IMG/VR virus record: IMGVR_UViG_3300041409_000371
Coordinates: 1 to 44,468 of that record
DNA from: a virus
Direction: 5' to 3' (one strand)
DNA length: 44,468 bases
In this document: piece by piece, positions 14,904-24,360 of the stretch
How positions within the stretch are numbered: position 1 is the stretch's first letter
Layout: the number at the start of each line of letters is the position of its first letter
Translations under genes and position numbers: made by a program
Notes under the pieces: generated by a model
Seen by the model: only the letters and a program-made list of their open reading frames with translations
The model's database searches: none
What the model was told of the DNA's origin: nothing

Positions 14904-15612
14904 ATGACAAGAAACGCTAGGGTTCGCCAAGATGCGCCAAATGGCGCGCTGACGACTAAATAGAAACGAGAAGATCGCTATCTCTGGAACATATGAAATC
15001 CCCGCTGAAGGTTCGCCTAACTCCAGCGAGGAGCCGAAGATCAAAACCTTCCTCAAAGGCTGGAACGAAAAGCTCAACTCAGAAAACGACTTGGAAGACA
15101 CGGGCCTAGCGAGTCCTAATAACTCGGCGTATCGGACGATCTATGCGACTTCTACTCAGGCGCGAAGTGTCTGGGCTGCGGGGACGTATTGGCTTGCTCC
15201 CTCCACGGGGAATCCATCGCTCTCGGGATCATCCGTAGAAGGCGGCAATACCCTCCCCTTCTTTCAATTTGCGAAAGCTGATTATGAAGTAGCCAACAAG
15301 ACGCAGAAATTGAGGCTACGGGCGCAGATAGGAGCCAACGCAACGAAACCGACGATCAAATTCACTTTTGGGCTCTATCCCGTTACGGTTGCCGGTGCCG
15401 CCAAAAACCTGGCGGTAACCCTGGGGGCTGCGGTGTCGGGCTCGACGCTCGAATTCAACGAACCGGCGGCTTCTACGTTCACGTCGAAAGAAACCTCTGA
15501 CTTCACGATTCCTGCCGATGGAGTCTATGCGTTTGGCATTGTGACAAGCGCTGAAATCACGGTTAATGCGGCGGTCTTCCTGAGCACGCAGCTTCAGACT
15601 CGGAGCGTCTAA
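14904..15612 (+). CDS. putative tail/appendage protein needing a +1 shift near 14960
   Basis: The frame that ends at 15612 is open from 14953 and looks coding throughout (NEKIAISGTYEIPAEGSPN...), yet has no ATG, GTG or TTG before a TTG at 15091. An ATG at 14904 opens 19 codons (MTRNARVRQDAPNGALTTK) ending at TAG 14961-14963 in the frame one base earlier. Skipping one base at AAA-TAG joins them into one protein of about 235 residues. Either ribosomes shift, or there is a one-base insertion in the sequence or genome. The C-terminal part is a beta-rich jelly-roll-like fibre domain (about residues 80-235). It precedes two receptor-binding-type genes. Confidence 0.6.
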
Positions 15613-16688
15613 TGGCGGTCCTAGACGCGAAGAAACCTGCTTGGCAGGCTTCCACGAAAGCTATCAGCCCAACCAAAGCTGAAGCGAAACTCCTCGAAGG
15701 CAAAGCCCCCCTCCTCCCGGACGGCGGGGGGGCTCTCCCCCTGGAAACCCGGGTTCTGCTCAAGGACCAGGCCAAAGCCGAGCAGAACGGCCTGTTCGAA
15801 GTCACGAAGAATGAATGCTTCGGAGGGGAAGGCAAATTCGCAGGTGCCGGCAACTTCGCAAAAGGCGAAAACTGGGCATTGAAACGTCCCGAAGACGCCG
15901 ATTCCGGGGCAGACGTGACGCATGGGATGACCGTCCCGGTCGAAGATGGCGTGACCAACGAATCCACAACCTGGATTCAGGTCACCCCTGATCCGATCGA
16001 AGTAGGCGTTACCGCGCAGACTTTCGAAGCTCTTCGCGCGCATCCGGGAGGCGTAGCCGGCGGGGGTCTCGAAGGCAAGTACGCGGCCCCAGAGCTATCG
16101 ACCCCCGTGGAGCTCCCGGAGGGTGAGGCGATCAAATGGGAGTCGGAAGGCAAGACGGTTGCTGAAGTCGTCGGGCTGCTCCTTGAAAAAGGCACGTACA
16201 GCCTCGTAGAGCTTCTCTCCGCGATGGAAGGGGCCGACAATGCCGCAGTGGTTGCGACGGCGCAGAGCAAATCCCAAGGCGCGGTCACGGGCGTCCAGTC
16301 GCTCTCAAGCACCTCTGCCGCCAACTCCTACGTGCAGGCGCTGGCCTCTGGCAACGTCCCCTACATCATCAAGGGAGACGGGAAATCGGATTTCCTGCGG
16401 CTTCCCTCGACCGCCAATCGACGCATGGTCTCTGGCCAGATCAATGCTGCTGGCTCCGTAGTCCTGGGCTCCGGCTTTACCTGCACGCGCACGGCAACAG
16501 GGAAGTACACAATCAAATTCAATGAAGCATTGGCAAGCGCCCCTATCGTGACCGGCAACCATTGCGGAGATGAAGGCTGGACTTTTTTCACTTGTCAGGA
16601 ATCCAGTGCCAAAGAAGCCAAGATCATCATCCGGGACGGCGCTGCGGCTCTCGCAAACGAAGCTTTTAACTTCTACGCGATGGGCTAA
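15612..16688 (+). CDS. tail fibre / receptor-binding-type protein, 358 aa
   Basis: Residues about 35-70 contain LETRVLLKDQAKAEQNGLFE, the 'vLLKDQ...qNG' motif common at the base of phage tail fibres. A Gly/Glu-rich middle region and a short helix (VAEVVGLLLEKGTYSLVELL) follow. The C-terminal 95 residues form a beta-rich domain starting SGQINAAGSVVLGSGFTCTR. That domain is repeated in the next gene. It overlaps the previous gene by one base and the next by one (TAATG). Probably contacts the host surface. Confidence 0.72.
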   Translation: MAVLDAKKPAWQASTKAISPTKAEAKLLEGKAPLLPDGGGALPLETRVLLKDQAKAEQNGLFEVTKNECFGGEGKFAGAGNFAKGENWALKRPEDADSGADVTHGMTVPVEDGVTNESTTWIQVTPDPIEVGVTAQTFEALRAHPGGVAGGGLEGKYAAPELSTPVELPEGEAIKWESEGKTVAEVVGLLLEKGTYSLVELLSAMEGADNAAVVATAQSKSQGAVTGVQSLSSTSAANSYVQALASGNVPYIIKGDGKSDFLRLPSTANRRMVSGQINAAGSVVLGSGFTCTRTATGKYTIKFNEALASAPIVTGNHCGDEGWTFFTCQESSAKEAKIIIRDGAAALANEAFNFYAMG

Positions 16689-17113
16689 TGACTAATTGGC
16701 CCGTAGCGGGGGGGACTGTACGAGACATCGCGGTCGAACGGAACCTGCGGGACATTCGCAGGCGCGGAGGCGAGCTAGCCGCCTCCGCGCTCTCCAAAGT
16801 CGAAGCCAAAGAACTCTTCCCTCAGCTCGTCGCGCCTGCGAAACGACAGCTTATCTTCGGAGAGATCAGCGCGACTGGAACGATAGTTCTCGGTGCCGGA
16901 TTCTCCAGCGAAAAAACCGCCGCCGGCAGCTACACGATCACATTGGCTACCGAAGCTGCCAGCACCTTGGTCGTCACGGCTACTTGCAAGACGACTTTCG
17001 GTGGTCTCACCATCGCAGTCTCGGAAACAACCAAAAAAGTGATCAAAATCAGAACTTTCGATACGACAAACAATTTGGCTGATGTCGCCTTCACCTTTCA
17101 CGCAGTCGGATAG
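16688..17113 (+). CDS. short receptor-binding-type paralogue, 141 aa
   Basis: The C-terminal 90 residues (GEISATGTIVLGAGFSSEKT... ending FTFHAVG) align with the C-terminal domain of the 15612 protein (GQINAAGSVVLGSGF... ending FNFYAMG). The N-terminal 45 residues are a basic helix replacing the fibre base. This looks like a duplication of the tip domain onto a different attachment segment. Confidence 0.68.
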   Translation: MTNWPVAGGTVRDIAVERNLRDIRRRGGELAASALSKVEAKELFPQLVAPAKRQLIFGEISATGTIVLGAGFSSEKTAAGSYTITLATEAASTLVVTATCKTTFGGLTIAVSETTKKVIKIRTFDTTNNLADVAFTFHAVG

Positions 17114-17120
17114 GAGCCAG

Positions 17121-17192
17121 ATGCCAGGCGCTAGAGGACGCAGCTCAAAGAGCGCTTTGAAAACTGCAACCGCCCTCAAAGGAGCGCGATGA
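17121..17192 (+). CDS. basic micro-protein, 23 aa
   Basis: AGGAG four bases before ATG; codes MPGARGRSSKSALKTATALK followed by GAR, with stop overlapping the next start (ATGA). Highly basic. Its good ribosome site suggests it is translated, perhaps mainly to couple translation of the following gene. Confidence 0.45.
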   Translation: MPGARGRSSKSALKTATALKGAR

Positions 17193-17626
17193 GTCGAAGA
17201 ACGCAAATCATGCAGGGAATAGGCAGGAGCGGCGGCACCGAGGCACCCAGCTCGCGGCGGTCTCAGATCAAGAAAGCGCTGGGAGGCTCTCTCCCCCCTA
17301 TGCGCTACCCAGATCCGCGAGGGAGCGGCAGGCCGCATCCCGGCGCTCCCATTCGCCAACCTGGCTCCCCCGCTGTAGGCAGGGCCATGCAACCACGTCT
17401 GGGCGCGCAGCTCTCCAACCGCGTGGCGAGCGGGAGGATCTCGCAGAGCCAGGGGCAGAAAACTGCTCAACAGCGCCAGATGCTCGCCAAAGCCTTTGGC
17501 TCAGACTGGCGCGACAAGGTTTTCGGTCAGGGCGGCGCGAAAGGAATCTCCGGCCCCTTTGCCACGGCGCAGGTCCGGACGAAGCGCTCTCAGGCCTTGG
17601 AACGCGCTAAGCGAAAGCTTTACTAG
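17189..17626 (+). CDS. basic, disordered virion-module protein, 145 aa
   Basis: Rich in Arg, Gly, Pro, Ser and Gln with a short helical C-terminus (QVRTKRSQALERAKRKLY). Low complexity and strongly basic, so it may bind DNA or be ejected with it. It begins the run of ejection-type genes. No family recognised. Confidence 0.58.
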   Translation: MSRRTQIMQGIGRSGGTEAPSSRRSQIKKALGGSLPPMRYPDPRGSGRPHPGAPIRQPGSPAVGRAMQPRLGAQLSNRVASGRISQSQGQKTAQQRQMLAKAFGSDWRDKVFGQGGAKGISGPFATAQVRTKRSQALERAKRKLY

Positions 17627-17632
17627 GCCTAT

Positions 17633-18421
17633 ATGGCTCGCCCTCGCAGAGCGGTCATACGCGCAGCCGTAGCTTCCAGCGCGCCCAAATTGAATCCGCA
17701 GGGCACCGGCTGGCGCAACCCTCCGGGCGGGCAGGCGAGAGGCGCAGGCGGTGGCAAAGCCGCGCGGCCCTCTAACGCCCAGAGAGGCGTGGGAAGGGGT
17801 GGAGCAGGGGCAGGCGCTCCGAGCGCCTCTACGGGCCTCCCGCAAAGCTCTACGGCTATGCCCTGGGATTCTCAGGCGACTCTCGAATCGGCGGGAGGCT
17901 ACCGCAACGCGGAGGACAAACTTGCGGGGCTGCGTGGCAACTGGGACGCGGAACAGCGCTCTATCGGACTTGGGCAGGGCTATGAAAACAATCCCTACTC
18001 CCAAGCTTCGCTACTTCAGAGGCAAAGGGAAATTGGCACACGGGGCATCAACCAGCGCCCCGGTCAGCTTTATTCCGGAGCCACGATCAACCATCTGGGT
18101 CAGACCGAACACGGCTACTCAGAAGGTCGCGCCCACCTGCAGGAAAACTACGAGGCAAGGCGCGCTCAGGTCGAACGAGAAGAACAGGCCACTCAGCACG
18201 AAGTCCAGACCGAGCAAGAAGAAGCCCAACTGGCGGCTATTGAACGGGCGAGGGAAGAAGCGCCAGAACCCGCGGCTCTTGGAGGATCTTCCTACTCCGG
18301 TCCTCGCGGCGTGACGAGGCCGGGAAGTGGGCCAACCAGGGGGCCGAGCAAAAAAGTCAATCCCCCGGGCACCGGCTGGCGCAATCCACCTGGCCAATCG
18401 GGCGGAAGGAAGAAGCGATGA
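17633..18421 (+). CDS. putative internal/ejection protein with terminal repeats, 262 aa
   Basis: The segment NPQGTGWRNPPGG near residue 21 recurs as NPPGTGWRNPPGQ near residue 243, so the protein is bracketed by the same motif. The centre (about 85-160) has GGYRNAEDKLAGLRGNWDAE and NNPYSQASLLQRQREIGTRG, which I associate with minor tail/virion proteins of actinophages. A charged helix (about 170-215) follows. The start lies six bases after the previous stop. Confidence 0.62.
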   Translation: MARPRRAVIRAAVASSAPKLNPQGTGWRNPPGGQARGAGGGKAARPSNAQRGVGRGGAGAGAPSASTGLPQSSTAMPWDSQATLESAGGYRNAEDKLAGLRGNWDAEQRSIGLGQGYENNPYSQASLLQRQREIGTRGINQRPGQLYSGATINHLGQTEHGYSEGRAHLQENYEARRAQVEREEQATQHEVQTEQEEAQLAAIERAREEAPEPAALGGSSYSGPRGVTRPGSGPTRGPSKKVNPPGTGWRNPPGQSGGRKKR

Positions 18422-18549
18422 TCCTGCTGCGTGCGATGGCGCTTATCTCATGGATCTTTTTGCGACTTAATCCACGCTGCGCCAACAAGCCTTCTCTGCG
18501 TCAGTTGTGGAAAGGGCTCGCCCATCCAGAAAAGGAACCCTTCTCTTGA
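18418..18549 (+). CDS. small hydrophobic/basic protein, 43 aa
   Basis: ATGA overlap with the previous gene and TTGA overlap with the next. An N-terminal hydrophobic stretch (ILLRAMALISWIFLRL) might insert in a membrane. The rest is basic. Too short to classify. Confidence 0.45.
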   Translation: MILLRAMALISWIFLRLNPRCANKPSLRQLWKGLAHPEKEPFS

Positions 18550-19712
18550 AGAGACGAAACCAGATCAATCGTCAACTGCGGCGTGAAACGCGGGAACGCA
18601 AATCCCAGCAGGACTTCATAAAACTTCCGACTGCGAAGCGCGCGCGGCGCACCGCTGCGGCTGAGGCCAATGTCCAGTACAAGCCCGTGCTCCGTGGTCT
18701 GCGCAGCGAAATCGCCGGTTCCAGGAAGCGCGAAGGAGAGCTGAAGAGTTGGTACGGGGGGCTAACGGCTCAGAACGCGGCAGCGCAGCAAAGCGCCGCT
18801 ACGTCCTCCCAGGCGCAGGAGTCTGCGCTGACGCAGCGGCTTGCTAATGCTAGCGCCTCGGACTCCGCCAACCTCCAAGACCTCGCTTCGAAAAATGAAG
18901 CAACGGCGAAACTCCTCGGTGGTCCCACGAACAGCCGTGGTCTCGCCGAAGCGGCTGCGGGGAACACCGCCGTAGCGCAGCAGCGTGTGGCTCTCACGTC
19001 GCCCCTCACCGCCGAAAGGGCTTCTCAGCAGGGCTACCTGGCCCAGCGCGGCATCTCGGCTACGGAACGCGGCATAGAGGCTCGCAAAGCAGAGACCTCG
19101 CGCAGGCGCAAAATCAAGGAAGACCTTCGGGCAGGGAAGAAGGAGCGCGGTCAGGCGGTCGTCGGGAACCTGGAGAAGCTGCGGGAAGGCGCGCGGGACT
19201 ACGCGATCCAGAAACAGGCGTTCGGTCAGAAGGGCAAGGAACTGGGCCAGGAGGCGCGTGAAGGAGCTGCGGACCGCAGGCTGAAAGCACGAGAAGGCGC
19301 AGCGGACCGCTCGATAGACCAGGCGAAGCTAGGGATCTCTCAGGCAAAACTTGGGCTCGAACAACGTAAAACGAACCAAGCCGGTAGGAAAGTCCGGCGC
19401 GAAGCTCGGGAAACTGGGGGCAAGAACGGTGTTAGTCATAAGGCATACGCTGCTGCCAAGAGTCATTACGAAACTGGAACAACGCGCAAAATCCTGAACA
19501 AGAAGACCGGCGAATGGGAAACGCGCGACAACCTTCCCTACAAGAGTTGGGGCGAATTGGCCAATGAAGTCACCAAAGAAAGCGAAATCAATTCCGTCGA
19601 AGCGAGACGTGCCGTCGCTCGGATCCGCAAAGAAGCCGAAGCCCAAGAACGCCGTATAGGGGCTGAGAAACAAGCGAAGGCTAAGGCAGCGCTAGGGCAC
19701 AGTCACCGCTGA
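18546..19712 (+). CDS. putative internal/ejection protein, Ala/Arg/Gln-rich helical, 388 aa
   Basis: I start at TTG 18546, which overlaps the upstream stop (TTGA); a GTG at 18507 in frame would overlap the upstream gene by 43 bases. The protein is almost wholly helical, with repeated charged segments including near-tandem EGAADRRLKAR/EGAADRSIDQ (about residues 238-258) and AKLGISQAKLGLEQ. It has the composition of the inner-virion proteins that podoviruses eject with DNA. One-base overlap with the following giant gene. Confidence 0.63.
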   Translation: MKRRNQINRQLRRETRERKSQQDFIKLPTAKRARRTAAAEANVQYKPVLRGLRSEIAGSRKREGELKSWYGGLTAQNAAAQQSAATSSQAQESALTQRLANASASDSANLQDLASKNEATAKLLGGPTNSRGLAEAAAGNTAVAQQRVALTSPLTAERASQQGYLAQRGISATERGIEARKAETSRRRKIKEDLRAGKKERGQAVVGNLEKLREGARDYAIQKQAFGQKGKELGQEAREGAADRRLKAREGAADRSIDQAKLGISQAKLGLEQRKTNQAGRKVRREARETGGKNGVSHKAYAAAKSHYETGTTRKILNKKTGEWETRDNLPYKSWGELANEVTKESEINSVEARRAVARIRKEAEAQERRIGAEKQAKAKAALGHSHR

Positions 19713-22700
19713 TGGCCAAGAGAGTCAAGCGGCCAGTCAAGGTAGCCGTACCATTTGCTCCGACTGCTAGGGGGAAGGCGGCGGAAGAACGGGCTAAACG
19801 GGTCGCAGGGCCAAAGCGCTCGGAGTCCTCGATACCAAGCATTAAGCATCCGAACGCCGCGAGTTCGCCGTCGCCGTCGCGTTCGTCAAGTACCGAGCCC
19901 TTCGCTGTCCCTTCGCTGCCCAAAGCCATCGCGAAGACCCGTCGCAAACTGCATTCGGAAACACAACGCAAGATCGTCAAGCAGCAGAACTTGCTTAAGT
20001 TGCAGGAGACCCTTCATGCCACACAGAGAAAACTCCCACCTGAGCCGCATACGATCTATCAACAGGCGCGCTATGGAGCAAAGCAGCCGCCTGCCTCTGA
20101 GCGGCGAAGTTTTCCGAGAGCCTACAAACGTGCAGAGCAGATTGCTCTGGCCAAACTCTCCTCCAAAGAGGGGCTGAAGGAAGATCCCCTAGCAGAACTA
20201 GCGATCTCGACTATCGCTACGGCTGGCCTAGGCGCTGGGGCTAAGCTAGCTGCCACAGGCGCTGAGAGTGGCGCTGCGGCCCTTCTGGCCCGTGGAGGCA
20301 GCAAGGTGGCCTCCAAGGGAGTCACCGCCGCGGAGAGCGCCGTAGAACGCGGGGCTAAGGCGGTTGTCTCCGGAGCGAAGGGGAAGGTTGCCAAAGTCCG
20401 AGCTACTCCTGCTAGGGTCAGAAGCGCACCGAAGCGCGCGCGACGGGCAGTCGCGACTCAACAGGGACGCCGGGCTGCTGCGCAGTCAACCGCACGTTCG
20501 GCCCGGCGTCATCCTGTACGCTCCGTGTATGGGGCAGCGGCTATCAGTCCCGTCCCGCTTCCGGGGGATGCCGACAAGCGGGCCAGGGCTTTCGCAGAGG
20601 GAAGCGCTAAAGCTCTTGTCGGACGTACCGGAGAAACTCTGGAGACAACTGGACGATCTCTCGCCGGGGCAATTACTGGTCCTGCGGCGCTACTTGGGGC
20701 AGCGGCTTCGTCAGTAAAGCACGGCACCCCTGAGCCTCTTGTCAATACGGCAGAAGAGCAAGCCAAGGGCATAGGCCACATCGTTGGCCAAGCCTTCTCG
20801 GGGGACGTGAAGAAGGCTGAAGAAGCGGCGCGCAAGGAAGGCTCCCTGGCGCTAGCTACCCCGCTCCCTGCCCTTACCCGCCTCGGTAAGTACGAGAAAG
20901 CCCGTGGGCGCATTCGAGAGACGGCAGCCAAGGGACGACGCAAGATCGCGAAGCGCAGCGAGAAGGCAAACCGCAACGTGCGCCATGCGCCTGCGGGCGT
21001 AGAGCAGCACGTCTCAGGAATTCTAGGCCGACACGAGCACCGCAAGCAAACGGCTCTTCTCAAGCAGCGAGTCGATAACCCGCTCCGGGTCAAACGTGCC
21101 CATCATGAGGCGGCGATATCTCATGCCATCGCGAAGACTCCTGAGGGTTCTCACGTAGCGCTACAGACCCTGGCCGAGTACGGGGTCAGGGGGCCGAAGG
21201 GCGCTGCCCTCGTGCGCCACAGAGGCCCCGGCGATAAACAACTGATCGCAGCGCTAGACTACGCTGATGCCCATCCCGAGATCTACAAAAGCAAAGATTT
21301 CGAGCGAGCCCTTGGAGCCGTCGACCGTGCGGCCACCACTGCGCCAGCAGCCCTTGTCGGCAAGGGAGAGCGCGCAAGGCTCTTGGCTCAAGGAGACCTC
21401 TTGGGACTCCCTCGGCCCGAGGCGATGGTCCCCCTTCGAGCGCGGGCGCACACAAGTGCCCAATCACGCGAGGCTGCCTGGGACGACCTCCATCAGCGGG
21501 ACCTTCAGCTCAAAGCCCTAAAGCGCCAGGGTCGGGAGAAGTTCAACCAGGCCAAAGTCCTCAAAGGGCTTGAGGCGCGCCAGGTTCACGATGAGGGTAA
21601 GGCGATCTACGCCCAGGCCCGCAAGCTTCAGCGCGACAACAAGGCGCTCTATGACGCTTTGAGTCCCTATACGCATCCGGAGCACAGCATCGACCAATCC
21701 AAACGGATGGTCTACGACGACAAGATGCTGGCCGAGTACAAGCGCCAGGTCGAAGCCGCTCGTAAGCAGGCCGGGCTAGCCCCTGCCATCTGGACCCACC
21801 ATGGTCCTGTAGATCAGGCAGGCTCAGGGATGGTCGGGGCCTACTCAAGGGCTCCGGGCATAGAGCACATGCGCGAGGGATCTCTCGCGGCTGGCGACAA
21901 CCTGGACCGCTCGCTAGAGGGACTGATCCGAGGTACCGTCCACCTTCCAAGGCAGCGAGAGGCTGCTCGCCAGTTCGTCCGAGCGCTGGCCGACCACTTC
22001 AAGACGCCCTTCACGATTGATGGAAAGCAGAAGTTCGTAGGCCAGGGTTCCAAGGATTGGAACGAGATCACCAAACAGGGTGGTCAGTTCGACCCGAAGT
22101 CCTGGGGACGCTTGGCCTACCGCGAGTGGAAGAATGCTCTCAACGATCCTTACCTTTCCGAGGCAGAGCGCTCCTCCAAGCTCCAGAGCCTTCTTGCCGA
22201 TGCTGAGAGCGGGAAGGTCAAGGGCCATGAGCCCTGGATACTGATGCCGAGAGAGGCTATCAAGGAGGCGAAAGCTCAGGTCAACCCCGAGCAGGGTGGC
22301 GTGAGTAGCCTCTTCAATACCCTGGGCCGTACTGCCAACCGTGCCATCCTGGGAACCAACCCCGCCTGGGAGGTAGCGCAGGTAGTGGCCGAGGGCATTC
22401 CCATCGTTCTCGCTCACCCCGAGCTTCTCCTAGACCCGACCCGTGTAGCTCGCCTTGAGCGAGATATCTGGAAGTACCGCAAGCAGAATCCCGAGAAAGC
22501 CCTAGAGCTACAGGCAATGGCCGGGGCTACTCCGATCTCAGGTGCGGCCCTGAGGACACCTGCGGATATGCAGGAGACCTACACGCCTGTGCAATGGGCA
22601 GACGGAGCGAAAGAGCTGACACGAGGGAAAACGGCCCGAGAGGCGCTGGGCTTCGCTAAGCTGAGGACCCTTGGCAAGATCGACGCCCTCAGACAGAATG

Positions 22701-24025
22701 AGTACCGAACCGTCCTCCTTGCGGCTGAGTCCGACCGGCGTTTTCGTTCGTGGCATGCTGGGCTTACTGGACTCTTCGACACTCAGGCGAAGCTTTCGAA
22801 ACGGTTCAAGTCACGGGGTGAGCTATGGGATTGGCTCCAGCACGACCCCAAGGGCAAAGCCGAGCGAGTCAAACTCGAAGACTACGTTGACAACGTAGCG
22901 GGCAACTGGACCGCCTTCTCCCGCTACGAGCGTGACTTCGCTCCACTTGCGATCTTCTATGGCTTCCTCCGCTACTCGCTGCGCTGGTCAACCTGGACCT
23001 TCCCGAAGACTCATCCGATCATGGCGACCTGGGCCTATATGCTGGGCCAGGCCAACGCCAACCAGATTGATAAGTTGACGGGAGAAGGACTCCATGAAGC
23101 AGGACTCGCCAAAACCGGAGCTGCGCAAAAGCCGTCCAACCCACTTGCTTATGCATTTCCGGTTTACTCGGGCATGGACGGAGATCGAAGCGTGCTACCC
23201 GGAGGATCTCGTATTTCTCCAGGTCAGTCATCTCTCACCCAGGCTCTCTCTTCCGGTAACCCGGCGGCAGTCCTAAGCTCCGCCAATCCCTTTCTTGGCG
23301 CGGGAATCGAGGCACTGACCGGCGTTGAATCCTTCACGGGAGAAAAGACCACGAAACCGCAGGGCTGGGCCGCGCTTGAACAGATCACTGGTCTCTCCTA
23401 CCCAGCTAGGGCAAAGCTGCCGATCCTTGGGCTTGACAAAGAAAGCCTTTCCGAAAAGGTACTTGGAGCACTGGGTGCACCGCCGCGTGGGCCTGCATCT
23501 AAGGCCTACGAAGCCCTAGACAAAAACAAGAACATCCGTCAGGGGATCTATCCCGGCGCTCCGCAGTCCGGTAAGGACTTTGGTCGCACAGAAGCCCTCT
23601 CGAAGAGCTTCGACCTGAAGTACGGAGAAGGCAAGATCCCCTATTACGGCGATTCGCCACTGTTTCAGAAGGTTATGTACGGGCACAACGGTGGCCCCAA
23701 CCTAAACCCTGTAGCTCGTAAGCGAGAAATCGCGGAAGCGATCACGAAGATCCATGCGGCCGAAATGGGCAGCAACGTCGCGAAAGGCTACGAGCAACCA
23801 TTTTATTCGCCTTCCAAGGGGATTCCCAAATCGATAGAAAAAGAAATCCGGGAAGCCTTCGAGAATGCTTGGAAGACGGGGCCTTCGGGAACCCCCAAGA
23901 AGATCAAACGCGGTGGTATAGGCGGAACAGGAGGCAGTATCGGAGGCCCAAGCACAGGCTCAATCGGAGGACCGGCTAGCGGAGGCATCGGCGGTCCAAA
24001 CGGCATCTCGATCGGTGGGCCATGA
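19712..24025 (+). CDS. large ejection/internal virion protein, 1437 aa
   Basis: The largest gene of the genome, in the position of the big DNA-ejection protein of podoviruses. The N-terminal 300 residues are basic and Ala/Arg-rich, with small-residue helices that could cross a membrane (IATAGLGAGAKLAATGAESG; AGAITGPAALLGAAASS). The centre (about 870-1110) has conserved-looking helices NPAWEVAQVVAEGIPIVLAH, YVDNVAGNWTAFSRYERDFA and FYGFLRYSLRWSTWTFPKTH, a pattern I associate with large virion proteins of actinophages. The C-terminus repeats IGGP units (last 40 residues). Whether it contains a lytic domain cannot be told by eye. Confidence 0.72.
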   Translation: MAKRVKRPVKVAVPFAPTARGKAAEERAKRVAGPKRSESSIPSIKHPNAASSPSPSRSSSTEPFAVPSLPKAIAKTRRKLHSETQRKIVKQQNLLKLQETLHATQRKLPPEPHTIYQQARYGAKQPPASERRSFPRAYKRAEQIALAKLSSKEGLKEDPLAELAISTIATAGLGAGAKLAATGAESGAAALLARGGSKVASKGVTAAESAVERGAKAVVSGAKGKVAKVRATPARVRSAPKRARRAVATQQGRRAAAQSTARSARRHPVRSVYGAAAISPVPLPGDADKRARAFAEGSAKALVGRTGETLETTGRSLAGAITGPAALLGAAASSVKHGTPEPLVNTAEEQAKGIGHIVGQAFSGDVKKAEEAARKEGSLALATPLPALTRLGKYEKARGRIRETAAKGRRKIAKRSEKANRNVRHAPAGVEQHVSGILGRHEHRKQTALLKQRVDNPLRVKRAHHEAAISHAIAKTPEGSHVALQTLAEYGVRGPKGAALVRHRGPGDKQLIAALDYADAHPEIYKSKDFERALGAVDRAATTAPAALVGKGERARLLAQGDLLGLPRPEAMVPLRARAHTSAQSREAAWDDLHQRDLQLKALKRQGREKFNQAKVLKGLEARQVHDEGKAIYAQARKLQRDNKALYDALSPYTHPEHSIDQSKRMVYDDKMLAEYKRQVEAARKQAGLAPAIWTHHGPVDQAGSGMVGAYSRAPGIEHMREGSLAAGDNLDRSLEGLIRGTVHLPRQREAARQFVRALADHFKTPFTIDGKQKFVGQGSKDWNEITKQGGQFDPKSWGRLAYREWKNALNDPYLSEAERSSKLQSLLADAESGKVKGHEPWILMPREAIKEAKAQVNPEQGGVSSLFNTLGRTANRAILGTNPAWEVAQVVAEGIPIVLAHPELLLDPTRVARLERDIWKYRKQNPEKALELQAMAGATPISGAALRTPADMQETYTPVQWADGAKELTRGKTAREALGFAKLRTLGKIDALRQNEYRTVLLAAESDRRFRSWHAGLTGLFDTQAKLSKRFKSRGELWDWLQHDPKGKAERVKLEDYVDNVAGNWTAFSRYERDFAPLAIFYGFLRYSLRWSTWTFPKTHPIMATWAYMLGQANANQIDKLTGEGLHEAGLAKTGAAQKPSNPLAYAFPVYSGMDGDRSVLPGGSRISPGQSSLTQALSSGNPAAVLSSANPFLGAGIEALTGVESFTGEKTTKPQGWAALEQITGLSYPARAKLPILGLDKESLSEKVLGALGAPPRGPASKAYEALDKNKNIRQGIYPGAPQSGKDFGRTEALSKSFDLKYGEGKIPYYGDSPLFQKVMYGHNGGPNLNPVARKREIAEAITKIHAAEMGSNVAKGYEQPFYSPSKGIPKSIEKEIREAFENAWKTGPSGTPKKIKRGGIGGTGGSIGGPSTGSIGGPASGGIGGPNGISIGGP

Positions 24026-24028
24026 GCG

Positions 24029-24223
24029 ATGCCTCAGAAAACGACCGACTTGCCGCCGCGCGATTGGCCAGTCCTCGGACTCATTCTCTGCATCATCTAC
24101 TTGACCCTGCTGTTGCCACCCGCCGTCTTCCTGGGAGCAAAACCAGAGATCCTGGGGGGAGCAATCTTCATTCTCACATCGACTCTGGGTGGGATCATCG
24201 GCGTAAGGGCGGCCCGCAAATGA
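24029..24223 (+). CDS. holin-like membrane protein with two TM helices, 64 aa
   Basis: Residues about 13-35 (WPVLGLILCIIYLTLLLPPA) and 40-60 (EILGGAIFILTSTLGGIIGV) are membrane helices with a short turn and a basic C-terminus (RAARK), as in small class II-type holins. It is the first gene of the lysis cassette and overlaps the next by four bases. An ATG seven bases upstream opens a different frame. One of several holin candidates in the cluster. Confidence 0.65.
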   Translation: MPQKTTDLPPRDWPVLGLILCIIYLTLLLPPAVFLGAKPEILGGAIFILTSTLGGIIGVRAARK

Positions 24224-24360
24224 GCTATCACAACAAGGTCGCCAGAGAGCTTGAAAAGGTCTACGAGGAACTCTTGAAAACTCCCCCCATCGTGATGCTC
24301 ATACTTTCCTGTCTGGCCGTTCTACTCGTAGGAGCGATAGTCGTAGGGGCTACCCGGTGA
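24220..24360 (+). CDS. single-pass membrane protein, 46 aa
   Basis: N-terminal charged helix (MSYHNKVARELEKVYEELLK) followed by a transmembrane stretch (PPIVMLILSCLAVLLVGAIVVGA) and a final Arg. It might be an antiholin or a class III holin. It overlaps both neighbours by four bases (ATGA; GTGA), so translation is coupled. Confidence 0.6.
   Translation: MSYHNKVARELEKVYEELLKTPPIVMLILSCLAVLLVGAIVVGATR

Noticed and set aside
16775-17470. 231-codon minus-strand ORF
   Set aside because: It overlaps three well-supported plus-strand genes and has a low-complexity Arg/Pro/Leu composition typical of a shadow frame.
20509-21093. 194-codon minus-strand ORF inside the large ejection gene
   Set aside because: Composition and lack of a ribosome site mark it as a shadow of the 1437-residue gene.
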